Positions 25,069-32,910 of a stretch of 64,000 bases of DNA are shown one piece after another (within the stretch, counting starts at the first letter, position 1; each line of letters starts with the position of its first letter). The notes beneath the pieces are model-generated. The model ran no database searches. It saw nothing but the letters and a program-made list of their open reading frames with translations, and was not told the origin of the DNA. The position numbers and the translations under genes are program-made. Origin of the DNA: Halomarina halobia (lineage in GTDB: Archaea > Halobacteriota > Halobacteria > Halobacteriales > Haloarculaceae); assembly GCF_029338575.1 (NCBI RefSeq), contig NZ_CP119992.1, positions 1,488,001 to 1,552,000 of the forward strand, read 5' to 3'.

Positions 25069-26459
25069 AGCACCATGGCGTCGACGAGGACGGCCACGAG
25101 GAGCATCCCGAGGTAGGCGTTCGAGGCGTGGAACGCGCGCAGGGCCGCCGACTTCGTCCGCTCGCGGTGCAGGCGAACCACCGTCCAGAGGAACAGCGCG
25201 CCGAAGGCGACGGTGACGCCCGCGTAGAGCCACCCGAGATCCGAGAGCGCCGTGAGGACGCTCGCGCCCAGCAGCGTCGCGGCGAGGTAGTAGACGATGT
25301 GCCGCCGCGTCGCCGTCTCACCGCGGACGACGGGCATCATCGGGAAGCCGCCGCGGGCGTAGTCCTCCTTGTACGCGAGCGCGAGGTTGTAGAAGTGCGC
25401 CGGCGTCCAGAGGAAGATGACGCCCGCGAGCGCGATCCCCGCCAGTTCCACGGCGTTCGTGACGGCGGCCCACCCGATGAGCGCCGGGAGCGCCCCCGCC
25501 GCCCCGCCGATGACGGTGTTCTGGACGGTGTTGGGCTTGAGGACGAGCGTGTAGACGACGCTGTAGAAGACGATGGCCGTGAACCCGAGCAGGGCCGTCA
25601 GCGGGTTCACCTGCAGGAACGCGACGACGGCGGTGAGGGTGAGCAGGCCGCCGAACGCGAGCGCGTTTCGGACGGGGACCCGGTGGGTCGCGAGCGGCCG
25701 GTCGGCCGTGCGGGCCATCTTCCGGTCGATGTCGCGTTCGAGGACGTGGTTGAACGTCCCGCTCGCGCCGATGGCCAGGACGCCGCCGCCGAGCGTGTAG
25801 AGGACGGTGTCGAGGCGGAGGTCGGGCCCGGCCGCGAGCGCCATCGCCGCGCTCGCGACGAGACAGAGCAACCACATCAACCGCGGCTTCATGAGCTTGA
25901 AGTAGACGTAGGCGGTCGCCGCCGCGCGGGCGAGTGGGCCCTCTCGACGACCGGCGTCGGACCGGGCGGAGACGGGCGTCGAATCGGGGGGCGTCTCGCC
26001 CGCGGCGGTTTCGACGGGGGGCCGGTCGCCCGTCTCGACCTCGAGTTGCCACGCGAGCGCGAGCGCGAGGCTCCCGAAGATGACCATCGCGGTTAGGAGG
26101 TGCGCCCCGGAGAGCGCCGCCGGCGCGTCCGCGACGGCGACGAACGCGCCGACGCCGACCTGCACGGGGTAGAGCGCGAGCGCGACGAAGAGTGCGGCCC
26201 GCACCCGCGGGGTCGACGACGACCAGCCGAGGGCGACCGCGGCGAGGACGAGCGCGCCGACGGCGGCCGCCGCGACGCGGTGGCCGGTGGCGACGGCGAC
26301 CTGCGGGTCGGTGAGCGGGCCGGCGCAGAGCGGCCACGTCCCGCACGCGGCGACGGCGTCCGCCAGCGCGGCGGTGGCCCCGACGACGACCAGCAGGTAG
26401 ACGCCGACGGTCGCGGCCGCGAGCATCGTCGTGAAGCGGGGGCGTCGAGACACGGTCAC
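25065..26459 (-). CDS. ctaB: fusion of a half-size heme A synthase-like domain to protoheme IX farnesyltransferase (CtaA-CtaB)
   Basis: This 464-aa membrane protein carries two activities in one chain. Residues about 1-145 form four helices resembling half of CtaA, with heme-type histidines in ATGHRVAAAAVG and SGAHLLTAM. A hydrophilic linker spans about 145-180. The rest is a UbiA-family farnesyltransferase with NHVLERDIDRKMARTADRPL, which binds diphosphate through Mg2+. CtaB makes heme O and CtaA makes heme A for the oxidase. Start is GTG at 26459, with a TATA-like TCTAAGTG 26 bases upstream. The divergent neighbour is coxB. Confidence 0.92.
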   Translation of the reverse strand: MTVSRRPRFTTMLAAATVGVYLLVVVGATAALADAVAACGTWPLCAGPLTDPQVAVATGHRVAAAAVGALVLAAVALGWSSSTPRVRAALFVALALYPVQVGVGAFVAVADAPAALSGAHLLTAMVIFGSLALALAWQLEVETGDRPPVETAAGETPPDSTPVSARSDAGRREGPLARAAATAYVYFKLMKPRLMWLLCLVASAAMALAAGPDLRLDTVLYTLGGGVLAIGASGTFNHVLERDIDRKMARTADRPLATHRVPVRNALAFGGLLTLTAVVAFLQVNPLTALLGFTAIVFYSVVYTLVLKPNTVQNTVIGGAAGALPALIGWAAVTNAVELAGIALAGVIFLWTPAHFYNLALAYKEDYARGGFPMMPVVRGETATRRHIVYYLAATLLGASVLTALSDLGWLYAGVTVAFGALFLWTVVRLHRERTKSAALRAFHASNAYLGMLLVAVLVDAMVL

Positions 26460-26526
26460 TACGCCGAGAGTCGGTCACGTCGGCACTTAGACCTCCCGTT
26501 TTTCGCCCCACCGAGCGCCAGTCAGT

Positions 26527-26535
26527 AGGTATTTA
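26527..26535 (+). promoter_or_regulatory. TATA box for coxB
   Basis: GGTATTTAC lies about 29 bases before the coxB ATG and predicts a leader of a few bases. Confidence 0.55.
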
Positions 26536-26559
26536 CGCCGCAGTTTCTAACCGACTCGC

Positions 26560-27462
26560 ATGAGAGTTACCCGGAGATTACTGGGTGTGCTCGGGGGGCT
26601 CGTGCTACTCGCAGTCCTCGCAGAGCCCGTCGCGGCCCAGTCGTCCGTCAACGAGCGGCTGATTTCGGGGCTGAACCAGAAGCTGCTGTACGTCGCGGTC
26701 CCGATCACCGTCCTCGTCGAGGGCATCCTCATCTACACCGTCTACAAGTTCCGCAACAACGAGAACCCGTCACCCACCCAGGAGAACCGCCGCCTCGAGA
26801 TCACGTGGACAGTCGCCACGGCCATCATCCTCCTCTTCGTCGGCCTCGCCTCCTACCAGGTGCTCGGCAGCACCTTCATCGGCGGCGCGACGGCGACCAA
26901 CCCCGACGACGCCGAGGTCGTCGGCCTGTCACAGGACTACCCCGGCGCGAAGGCCCCGACCGACGGTGACGCGGTGCAGGTCGAGATCGTCGCTCAGAAG
27001 TACCTCTGGAACGTCTACTATCCGGACGCGAACGTCACCGGGGAGCAGAATCGGGTGGTGATCCCAGCTAACCAGACGGTGTACCTCCACGTCACGTCGA
27101 CCGACTGGCTCCACGCCGTCCACGTCCCCGACCTCGGGCTGAAGCAGGACGCCTTCCCCGGCCAGTACAACACGATCATCACGAAAGCCACCGAGAAGGG
27201 CGAGTACCAGCTCTACTGCGCCGAGTACTGCGGCGTGGGCCACTCCCAGATGCTCGGCACGGTCGAGGTCGTCTCCCAGCAGGAGTACGAGCAGTACCTC
27301 CAGCAACAGCAGCAGTCCGGCGGCGAGAACGCCACCGCCGGCGGCAACAACACCACCGCGGGGAACGCCACGGGCGGCAACGCGACCAACGCCACCAACG
27401 CGACCGCGGGCGGCAACGCCACCAACGCCACGGCCAACGCGACCGCGAACGGCACCGCCTGA
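26560..27462 (+). CDS. coxB: cytochrome c oxidase subunit II with Asn/Thr-rich tail
   Basis: This 300-aa subunit carries the CuA site. An N-terminal signal-like segment (GGLVLLAVLAEPVAAQ) is followed by two membrane helices (about 44-64 and 84-103) and an extracytoplasmic cupredoxin domain. The CuA ligands are in CAEYCGVGHSQM, with the upstream His in DWLHAVHVPD. The last 45 residues contain about ten N-x-T sites (NATGGNATNATNATAGG), a likely N-glycosylated stalk on the cell surface. Subunit I is not in the window. Confidence 0.96.
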   Translation: MRVTRRLLGVLGGLVLLAVLAEPVAAQSSVNERLISGLNQKLLYVAVPITVLVEGILIYTVYKFRNNENPSPTQENRRLEITWTVATAIILLFVGLASYQVLGSTFIGGATATNPDDAEVVGLSQDYPGAKAPTDGDAVQVEIVAQKYLWNVYYPDANVTGEQNRVVIPANQTVYLHVTSTDWLHAVHVPDLGLKQDAFPGQYNTIITKATEKGEYQLYCAEYCGVGHSQMLGTVEVVSQQEYEQYLQQQQQSGGENATAGGNNTTAGNATGGNATNATNATAGGNATNATANATANGTA

Positions 27463-28119
27463 CCCCGGCCGAGAACCGATCCGACGCGGTCGATCCCCGA
27501 CGGTACTCCCACGACGCGCTTCTCCCGACGCCACACCGTAGCCGACCGTACCCGCGAGCGCGACTCTCCCGTCAGCGCACCTCCGCTTCTCCGCGCCGAT
27601 CTACCCGCCGTCGATCCTCCGAGCGGGCGACCGCGCCGCTCGTCGCTCGGGAGTGTACACCCTCGTCCCCCATGACCCGCTGACGAGTTACCCGACCTCC
27701 GGGACGCCGCGGCGGCGGAACGGATCGAGGCGGGACCTCGACCATCGCTGCGACGTGTCGCTCGACGGACCGGCCCCGCGCGACCCATGGTGATCGTCGT
27801 GCCCGGGACGGCGACGGTTCGCCGACGCGCGATACACGCGACGTGCGCGAGGGGTGACCTCCCCTCCGCCCGTCGGCCGAAGTCCCCTCCGCGGACCGAC
27901 CGTTCGGAGATCGATCCCGCGGCGAGGCCGGAACGCGAGGTACCGCCCACCCGCCCACGGCGGCGGCCGCTCCGGGAACGCGTCGCGCGTCGGAGCGTCG
28001 CACGTCGTCTCGCTCTCGCGGGGGCCGGGACCGACCTCGGTTCCGGCGGTCGGCGGCTCGGGGGCGACGCCGGTCGTCCCGACCTCGGCGTCGTCGCCTC
28101 CGACTGGGGGTCCAGTAGC
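27463..28119. other. gene-free gap between coxB and coxC
   Basis: No frame here has family-like sequence or consistent codon bias. The open frames on both strands give low-complexity Arg/Pro/Ser translations. Composition stays GC-rich. I see no RNA gene and no repeat shared with other parts of the window. Confidence 0.5.
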
Positions 28120-28187
28120 GGGAGGAGAGGAGGAGGAGGGAGGGAAAGAGGGGGAGAAGGAAGAGGGAGAGAAAGGGGGGGAGGGGG
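28120..28187. other. 68-base uninterrupted polypurine tract downstream of coxC
   Basis: Every base from 28120 to 28187 on the plus strand is A or G. The minus-strand transcript of coxC would therefore run into a 68-base C/U tract 22 bases after its stop codon. It may act as a terminator region, and as DNA it could form a triplex. Confidence 0.8.
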
Positions 28188-28209
28188 CGAGCGCCCGGTG
28201 CGTCGCCGA

Positions 28210-29076
28210 TCAGAAGGTGATCTCCGCGCCGACGTACAGGACGACGACGAGGAAGATCCAGACGGCGTCCACGAAGTGCCAGTACATCGAGACCGTCGAG
28301 ACGGAGGTGTGGCGCTCGGGGGAGTACTGCCCGTAGAGCGCCCGGATGAAGACGATGGCGATGAGCACCGCACCCAGGGTGACGTGCAGGCCGTGCAGGC
28401 CGGTCAGCCCGAAGAACGCGCTCGCGTAGATGCCCTGCTGGAGCGTGAAGCCCTCGCCGACGATGAACTCGTAGTACTCAAGCACCTGCCCGCCGAGGAA
28501 GATGATCCCGAGTACGAGCGTGGCGGCGAGGAGGCCCTTGAACCGCCCGCGCTTGCCGTTGAGGAGCGCGATGTGGGCGTAGTGGAGGGTGAAACTGCTC
28601 ACCACCAGGATGGCGGTGTTGATCAGAACGAGCGAACTCAGCAGGTGGGGGAGTTCGCCGCCCGTCGGCGGCCACGTCCCCGCGCGGATGAAGAAGTAGT
28701 AGACGAACCCCGCGCCGAAGGTGGAGAGTTCGCTCCCGAGAAAGAGGAGCATCGCCAGCCGGAGACCGCGGGCGCTCGTCCCCTCGGGTTCGCCCTCCCA
28801 GAAGTTCACGATGAAGGCGTGGTACAGCCAGCCGTACAGCCCGGCGAGAAACACGACCGTGCTCCCGACGAACACCGCCGGCCCGACGATCGGGTCGATG
28901 AGCGGTTCCGATCCGTTTCCGAGAACGAACAGGGCGGCGCCGATGTAGAACCCCGCGCCGCCGAGTGCGGTGATGAACGGCCACCAGCTGGCCTCGCCGA
29001 ACCCGCGCGGCCAGTCCTCGACCGCGGGCAGGTGGTGATGGTGCCCGCCGTGCTCGTCCGCTTCGTCTACACTCAT
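28210..29076 (-). CDS. coxC: cytochrome c oxidase subunit III
   Basis: This 288-aa membrane protein has seven helices and the conserved subunit III features: the Trp-Pro-Phe start SWWPFITALGG, the glutamate-bearing SSFTLHYAHIALL region, GLHGLHVTLGA and the C-terminal MYWHFVDAVWIFLVVVLY. The N-terminus is His-rich (EHGGHHHHLP), which might bind metal. It faces coxB across the gap and ends at the polypurine tract. Confidence 0.95.
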   Translation of the reverse strand: MSVDEADEHGGHHHHLPAVEDWPRGFGEASWWPFITALGGAGFYIGAALFVLGNGSEPLIDPIVGPAVFVGSTVVFLAGLYGWLYHAFIVNFWEGEPEGTSARGLRLAMLLFLGSELSTFGAGFVYYFFIRAGTWPPTGGELPHLLSSLVLINTAILVVSSFTLHYAHIALLNGKRGRFKGLLAATLVLGIIFLGGQVLEYYEFIVGEGFTLQQGIYASAFFGLTGLHGLHVTLGAVLIAIVFIRALYGQYSPERHTSVSTVSMYWHFVDAVWIFLVVVLYVGAEITF

Positions 29077-29224
29077 GTCGCTCCGTTACGAGCGGGGAAG
29101 CAAAAAGGCTCTCAAACGCACGGGCGGCAGGCGAAACGGTGAGCGGCGAGAGCCGGAAGGTACACCTTCGCCGTCGCCCTAGTGCCGTCGAAGACCGCGG
29201 AGCGATCCCGCTCCGAGCCCACGG

Positions 29225-29539
29225 ATGACTGACGTCGAATCCCCACCCCCCGTCCGCACGCGATCGCGCGACCCCGAGTCGAACGGGTCTGACGGGACGG
29301 ACGGTCCCGACGACCCGTACGCCTGCGAGTTCTGCGACAGGCGGTTCGCCCGCGAGGACTGGCTGGTCCTCCACCGCGGCCTCGAGCACGGCGATCGCCT
29401 CTCTCCGGCCGAGTACGAGCGGTTCCAGGAGACCTACGAGGACGAGGAGGAGGGGCTCACCCTGTTCCGGTTGAAGGCGCTCGGCCTGCTCGTGGTCGTC
29501 TACTTCGGCTTCCTCATCGTCTACGCCTTCGTCACCTGA
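29225..29539 (+). CDS. C2H2 zinc-finger protein with C-terminal membrane anchor
   Basis: This 104-aa protein has a single finger YACEFCDRRFAREDWLVLHRGLEH at about residues 38-60 with Cys2-His2 spacing. An acidic stretch follows (EDEEEGLTLFR), then one membrane helix (about 84-103). The arrangement recurs near haloarchaeal oxidase genes. It may help insert metal or assemble the oxidase. The role is unproven. Confidence 0.8.
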   Translation: MTDVESPPPVRTRSRDPESNGSDGTDGPDDPYACEFCDRRFAREDWLVLHRGLEHGDRLSPAEYERFQETYEDEEEGLTLFRLKALGLLVVVYFGFLIVYAFVT

Positions 29540-29549
29540 CGCGCCTCGG

Positions 29550-30104
29550 TCAGCGCCCGCGAGCGCGCTCCCGTTCCCGTCCCCGCCTTCGTTCGTCGTG
29601 TTCGCGTCCGACGCGCGTGCCACGCGAGCCGCGCATCCGATCGCGGTCCTCGTCGTCCACGAGCGAGCCGACGCGACGCTCGAACTCCGCCTCCGAGAGG
29701 TCGCCGTCGACGTAGCGGCGCGTGAGGTCGTCGATCCGATCGTCGGTCGTGGGCCGCGGCGGCGCGACGAACGCCGAGAGACCGACCGAGCGCGCCCAGT
29801 GGTTGTGGCGCTCGATCCGCGCGGCGAGGTCGGCCGCGCGCTGGCTCTTCGGGAGCGACAGCCGGCGGACCAGCGCCCACGCGAGCGCGGCGACCAGGCA
29901 GAGCGCGAGCGCGGCGAGCAGGAGCGCGGCGACCGCCCACGGGAGGACTGCGTCCGCGAGCGCGTCGAGCGGCGCGGTCAGCGACGCGAGCGCGACGAGC
30001 GTTCCGATACCGAGGACGCCCACCAGCAGGGCGGTGACGACGAGCAGCGAGACGGCGAGCACGCCGACGTGGTGTCGGCGGACCCACCCGACTACTCCGG
30101 TCAT
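29550..30104 (-). CDS. SHOCT-like membrane protein
   Basis: This 184-aa protein has two or three N-terminal hydrophobic helices (about 14-35 and 47-80). A cytoplasmic part ends in a SHOCT-like motif (IDDLTRRYVDGDLSEAEFERRV) and a very basic C-terminal tail rich in Arg/Glu. SHOCT segments are short oligomerisation helices. Its stop is 10 bases from that of the zinc-finger gene (convergent). Confidence 0.7.
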   Translation of the reverse strand: MTGVVGWVRRHHVGVLAVSLLVVTALLVGVLGIGTLVALASLTAPLDALADAVLPWAVAALLLAALALCLVAALAWALVRRLSLPKSQRAADLAARIERHNHWARSVGLSAFVAPPRPTTDDRIDDLTRRYVDGDLSEAEFERRVGSLVDDEDRDRMRGSRGTRVGREHDERRRGRERERARGR

Positions 30105-30185
30105 ACTACCCGCTAGCGCCGCGAGCGTTGGTATAGACTGCGGCTATCGGCGTAGCGTCGGCTCGGGACGGGGACGGGTGCTGAC

Positions 30186-30311
30186 TCAGAAGAGCAGGTA
30201 GGGGACGCCGAACAACACGATCGTCATCGCGACGAGGATGAGCAGGTAGCTGACGACGGTGGCGGCGGCCGTGCGAAAGGCGGGGTGGTCGAACCGGACG
30301 GGATCGGCCAT
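30186..30311 (-). CDS. 41-aa single-span membrane protein
   Basis: The ATG at 30311 begins MADPVRFDHPAFRTAAATVV, followed by one strongly hydrophobic helix to the C-terminal PYLLF. It was read directly from the sequence; codon use is haloarchaeal. It resembles the very small subunit-like membrane proteins found next to haloarchaeal respiratory genes, but I cannot assign a family. Confidence 0.6.
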   Translation of the reverse strand: MADPVRFDHPAFRTAAATVVSYLLILVAMTIVLFGVPYLLF

Positions 30312-30421
30312 ACCCGAGGGTACGCGCGCCGGATGAAATGTCTATCGCTGCGAAGCGACGACGCGGCGTCGAAGTCGGCGCGGAGGGCGGAGATACGACC
30401 AGCGCGATCGAGGGGATCCGC

Positions 30422-30619
30422 TCACCTCACGATGTCGGCGATGCGACGCGGTTCACCCGTCGGCGACGGGTCCTCCTCGACGATCATCAGAACCTCGTGG
30501 TCGGTCACGTCGGGGTAGGGCTTCTGGACGGCGTCCTCGATGAGCGACTTCTCCAGGCGGAACTCGGTACCCTTGTAGACGACGTCGACGCCCGACTCGT
30601 CGAACGAAAGAACGGTCAT
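30422..30619 (-). CDS. DUF5800-like small protein
   Basis: This 65-aa acidic soluble protein (MTVLSFDESGVDVVYKGTEF, then DVTDHEVLMIVEEDPSP) matches the haloarchaeal DUF5800 type as I remember it. It has no catalytic residues that I can see. Function unknown. Confidence 0.7.
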   Translation of the reverse strand: MTVLSFDESGVDVVYKGTEFRLEKSLIEDAVQKPYPDVTDHEVLMIVEEDPSPTGEPRRIADIVR

Positions 30620-30763
30620 GCGCGGGTCGGGTTTGGCCGCGCGCGAGTATAAACCTGACCGGACGAGGACCGACCGAATGGAGACCGACCGGACGGGGTC
30701 CGCCGCCCCGGACCGATCGATTCGGGCGGGAGCGTCAGCCCCGCGTCGGACGATCGCACGGGG

Positions 30764-30770
30764 TTTATTA
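30764..30770 (+). promoter_or_regulatory. TATA box of the bactofilin-like gene
   Basis: TTTATTA is centred 27 bases before the GTG at 30794, which supports that GTG as a leaderless start. Confidence 0.6.
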
Positions 30771-30793
30771 CGGGTGACGGTAACGGACTACTC

Positions 30794-31663
30794 GTGTCGA
30801 TTCGCTCGGACCCGCTCGAACGACTGGCCATCCCCGACGGGACGACCGTCGAGGAACGCGACCTGGTGACCGACGGAGACGTGATCGTCGGGGGGCAGAG
30901 CACCGTCGAGTTCGGGGTCCGCGGGCGGACCGTCGTCGCCGGCGAGCGCGTCACCTTCGGCAACGACATCGAGGCGGAGGGCGACTGCCGCCTCGACATG
31001 TGGTGCGACGTGGCGGGGAACGTCCTCGTCGGCGAGGACGCCTACATCGGCGAGCGCACCCGCATCGGCGGCCAGCTGATGGTGAGCGGCGACCTCGACA
31101 TCGGCGACGACGTGGACATCGAGCGCGGCTTCGAGGCCAACGGCTGGATCGTCATCCGCAACCCGATGCCGACCGTCGTGTTCTTCTTCGTCTACCTCTC
31201 GCACCTGCTGCGCATCGGCGAGGAGGAGGAGGCCCGGGAGGCCGCGGAGGAACTGCTCGGCGACGCCGAGGCCGACGAGGAGGACGAGGAACTCGACCCG
31301 CTGATCGTCCCCCGCGGGTCGAGCGTCAGCGACGACGCCTGGCGCGTCTCGAAGCCGGGCGTCGTCGGCGACGACTGCCGCATCCACGGGAACATCCGCG
31401 CCACCTCGCTCGAGGTAGGCCGGGACAACAACGTCTTCGGCAGCCTCCGCGCCCGCGGCGACATCACCGTCGGCGAGGGCACGCGCGTCCACGGCGACGT
31501 GACCACCAAGCGGGGGACTGTCAGGATCGCCCCCGGCGCTGAGATCCTCGGCGACGTCGCCTGCGAGGACCTCTCGCTGCACGACGACGCCGCCATCGAC
31601 GGCTCGATCCGGGCGCGCGGTGAGATGTCCATCCACCGCGAGTTCGCCCGGGAGACGGAGTAA
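30794..31663 (+). CDS. bactofilin-like polymer-forming protein (halofilin type)
   Basis: This 289-aa protein has two blocks of right-handed beta-helix repeats. Block 1 is about residues 15-110 (VIVGGQSTVEFGVRGRTVVA, then EGDCRLDMWCDVAGNVLVGE). Block 2 is about 185-285 (CRIHGNIRATSLEVGRDNNV). They are joined by a hydrophobic patch TVVFFFVYLSHLL and an acidic helix of about 35 residues. Bactofilins polymerise without nucleotide, and haloarchaeal halofilins shape cells. The split repeat with a membrane-like patch suggests membrane-linked filaments. GTG start. Confidence 0.8.
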   Translation: MSIRSDPLERLAIPDGTTVEERDLVTDGDVIVGGQSTVEFGVRGRTVVAGERVTFGNDIEAEGDCRLDMWCDVAGNVLVGEDAYIGERTRIGGQLMVSGDLDIGDDVDIERGFEANGWIVIRNPMPTVVFFFVYLSHLLRIGEEEEAREAAEELLGDAEADEEDEELDPLIVPRGSSVSDDAWRVSKPGVVGDDCRIHGNIRATSLEVGRDNNVFGSLRARGDITVGEGTRVHGDVTTKRGTVRIAPGAEILGDVACEDLSLHDDAAIDGSIRARGEMSIHREFARETE

Positions 31664-31687
31664 CGCGTCGAGTGATGGTACGGAACC

Positions 31688-31701
31688 TTCCTACGTAGGA
31701 A
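31688..31701. promoter_or_regulatory. 14-bp perfect palindrome
   Basis: TTCCTACGTAGGAA is self-complementary over 14 bases. It lies 25 bases after the bactofilin stop and just before palindromic element B. Confidence 0.6.
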
Positions 31702-31738
31702 CGTCTCGAAAGCCTTCGCTCACGTAACGAACCGCAAC

Positions 31739-31877
31739 ACCTCGAAAGCCCTCGGGTTCTACGCTCCCGGGAGACACGCTGCGCTCCTCACTCGGTCCGC
31801 TCGTTACACTCGCTCCCTCGTTGCGGTGCTTGCGGCCTCCGGGTTCGCGTAGAACCCTCGCCCTTTCAGTCCGCCAG
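31739..31877 (-). repeat. palindromic element, copy B
   Basis: It begins ACCTCGAAAGCCCTCG and ends CTTTCAGTCCGCCAG, the same ends as copy A-reverse. The inner arms here are GGGTTCTACGC and GCGTAGAACCC, which differ from copy A but remain complementary. A fragment of a second tail end (GTCTCGAAAGCCTTCG) lies just upstream at about 31703-31718. The rest of the 347-base gap shows no gene. Confidence 0.85.
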
Positions 31878-32010
31878 GAGATTCGCGTGGCTCGCTCACG
31901 GGAACACCAGAAACCCGCACCGCACGCCTGCCATCCCCCGGATCGGGCGACGGGACGCCCTCCCGGCCGCGCGGCTCGCGTGAAAACCGCATCCGTTCCG
32001 ATCGTCGAGG

Positions 32011-32490
32011 CTATTCGTCTTCCGAACCGTCCACGGCGTCGTCGAGGTCGTAGAACCCGGACAGGGTTCGCTCGTCCCCGCTACCGGGCGCGGCACCGAC
32101 GTACACCCCGATCTCACCGATTTCGGGGTAGATGGTGACGTCCGGCTCCGCCATCGTCGAGAACGCGAGGTATCGGAGCGGCGCGTCCGAGTCGTTGACG
32201 ACGCAGTGGCCGCCCGACTCGTCCGCCGGGAACGCCGCGTAGTCCCCCTCGCTGAGCGCGTGCTCGTCGCCGTCCACGCGGAGGGTGCCGCTCCCCGACA
32301 GCACGTAGATCGCCTCCTCGTTCGCCGCGTGGTAGTGGTGCGACCACGGTTGGCACCCGGTGGGCAGTTCATAGAGGCTGCAGCCGATGCGCTCGCCCCC
32401 GGCCGCCTCGCCCAACCGCTTCCGCCCGAACGTCCCCTCCACCCCGTCGAGTTCGGTCCAGTCGAGTTCCGACTCGTTGATGGGAGTCAT
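32011..32490 (-). CDS. cupin-domain protein
   Basis: This 159-aa cupin has metal-binding motif 1 WSHHYHAANEEAIYVLSGSG and motif 2 near PADESGGHCVVND. It also has an acidic C-terminal tail after the barrel. Cupins of this size act as sugar isomerases, dioxygenases or binding proteins; no specific reaction can be assigned. The ATG at 32490 starts the conserved part. The gene sits between element copies B and C, which face it in opposite orientations. Confidence 0.85.
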   Translation of the reverse strand: MTPINESELDWTELDGVEGTFGRKRLGEAAGGERIGCSLYELPTGCQPWSHHYHAANEEAIYVLSGSGTLRVDGDEHALSEGDYAAFPADESGGHCVVNDSDAPLRYLAFSTMAEPDVTIYPEIGEIGVYVGAAPGSGDERTLSGFYDLDDAVDGSEDE

Positions 32491-32682
32491 ACGCGAGTAA
32501 CGCGCGTCAGGGCACAGGTAACTACCGGTGGACAGGACGGTTTCGGGGACGCGGACGGATACGCACACCCGCCACGCGGCCGGGCGCGCTCCGGGGTCGT
32601 CCGACGGTGGGGGGAGGGTCTCGGCGTTCTGTGGGATGAACAGCGCGAGCGAGTGGGGTACAGAGACGCGACCCACAGCCAC

Positions 32683-32798
32683 CTGGCGGACTGAAAGAGC
32701 GCTCTCGGGGAAGGCGGGCGATGCAAGCACTGCAGCGACCGGAGGGAGCGAAGCGCGCAGCGAGCCTCCCGACCCGAGAGCGCGAGGGCTTTCGAGGT
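32683..32798 (+). repeat. palindromic element, copy C
   Basis: The head is CTGGCGGACTGAAAG and the tail GAGGGCTTTCGAGGT, as in A-forward. The inner arms are GCGCTCTCGGG and CCCGAGAGCGC, a third version that is again complementary. It lies in the 420-base gap between the cupin and ychF; the other bases carry only the ychF promoter region. Confidence 0.85.
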
Positions 32799-32910
32799 AT
32801 CGACAGCTGTTGTCGGCTGAACGTACGAGAACGTTCGAGACGAGGGTATCGTCCAGTTCCCCTCCTCGGGCAACCGAAAGGCACTCTGCGACTCGAAACG
32901 ACCCCACGGT

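Noticed and set aside
27572..28003. Possible gene in the coxB-coxC gap (143 codons, minus strand)
   Set aside because: The Arg/Ser/Pro-rich translation has no membrane segment or motif, and overlapping frames on both strands look equally open.
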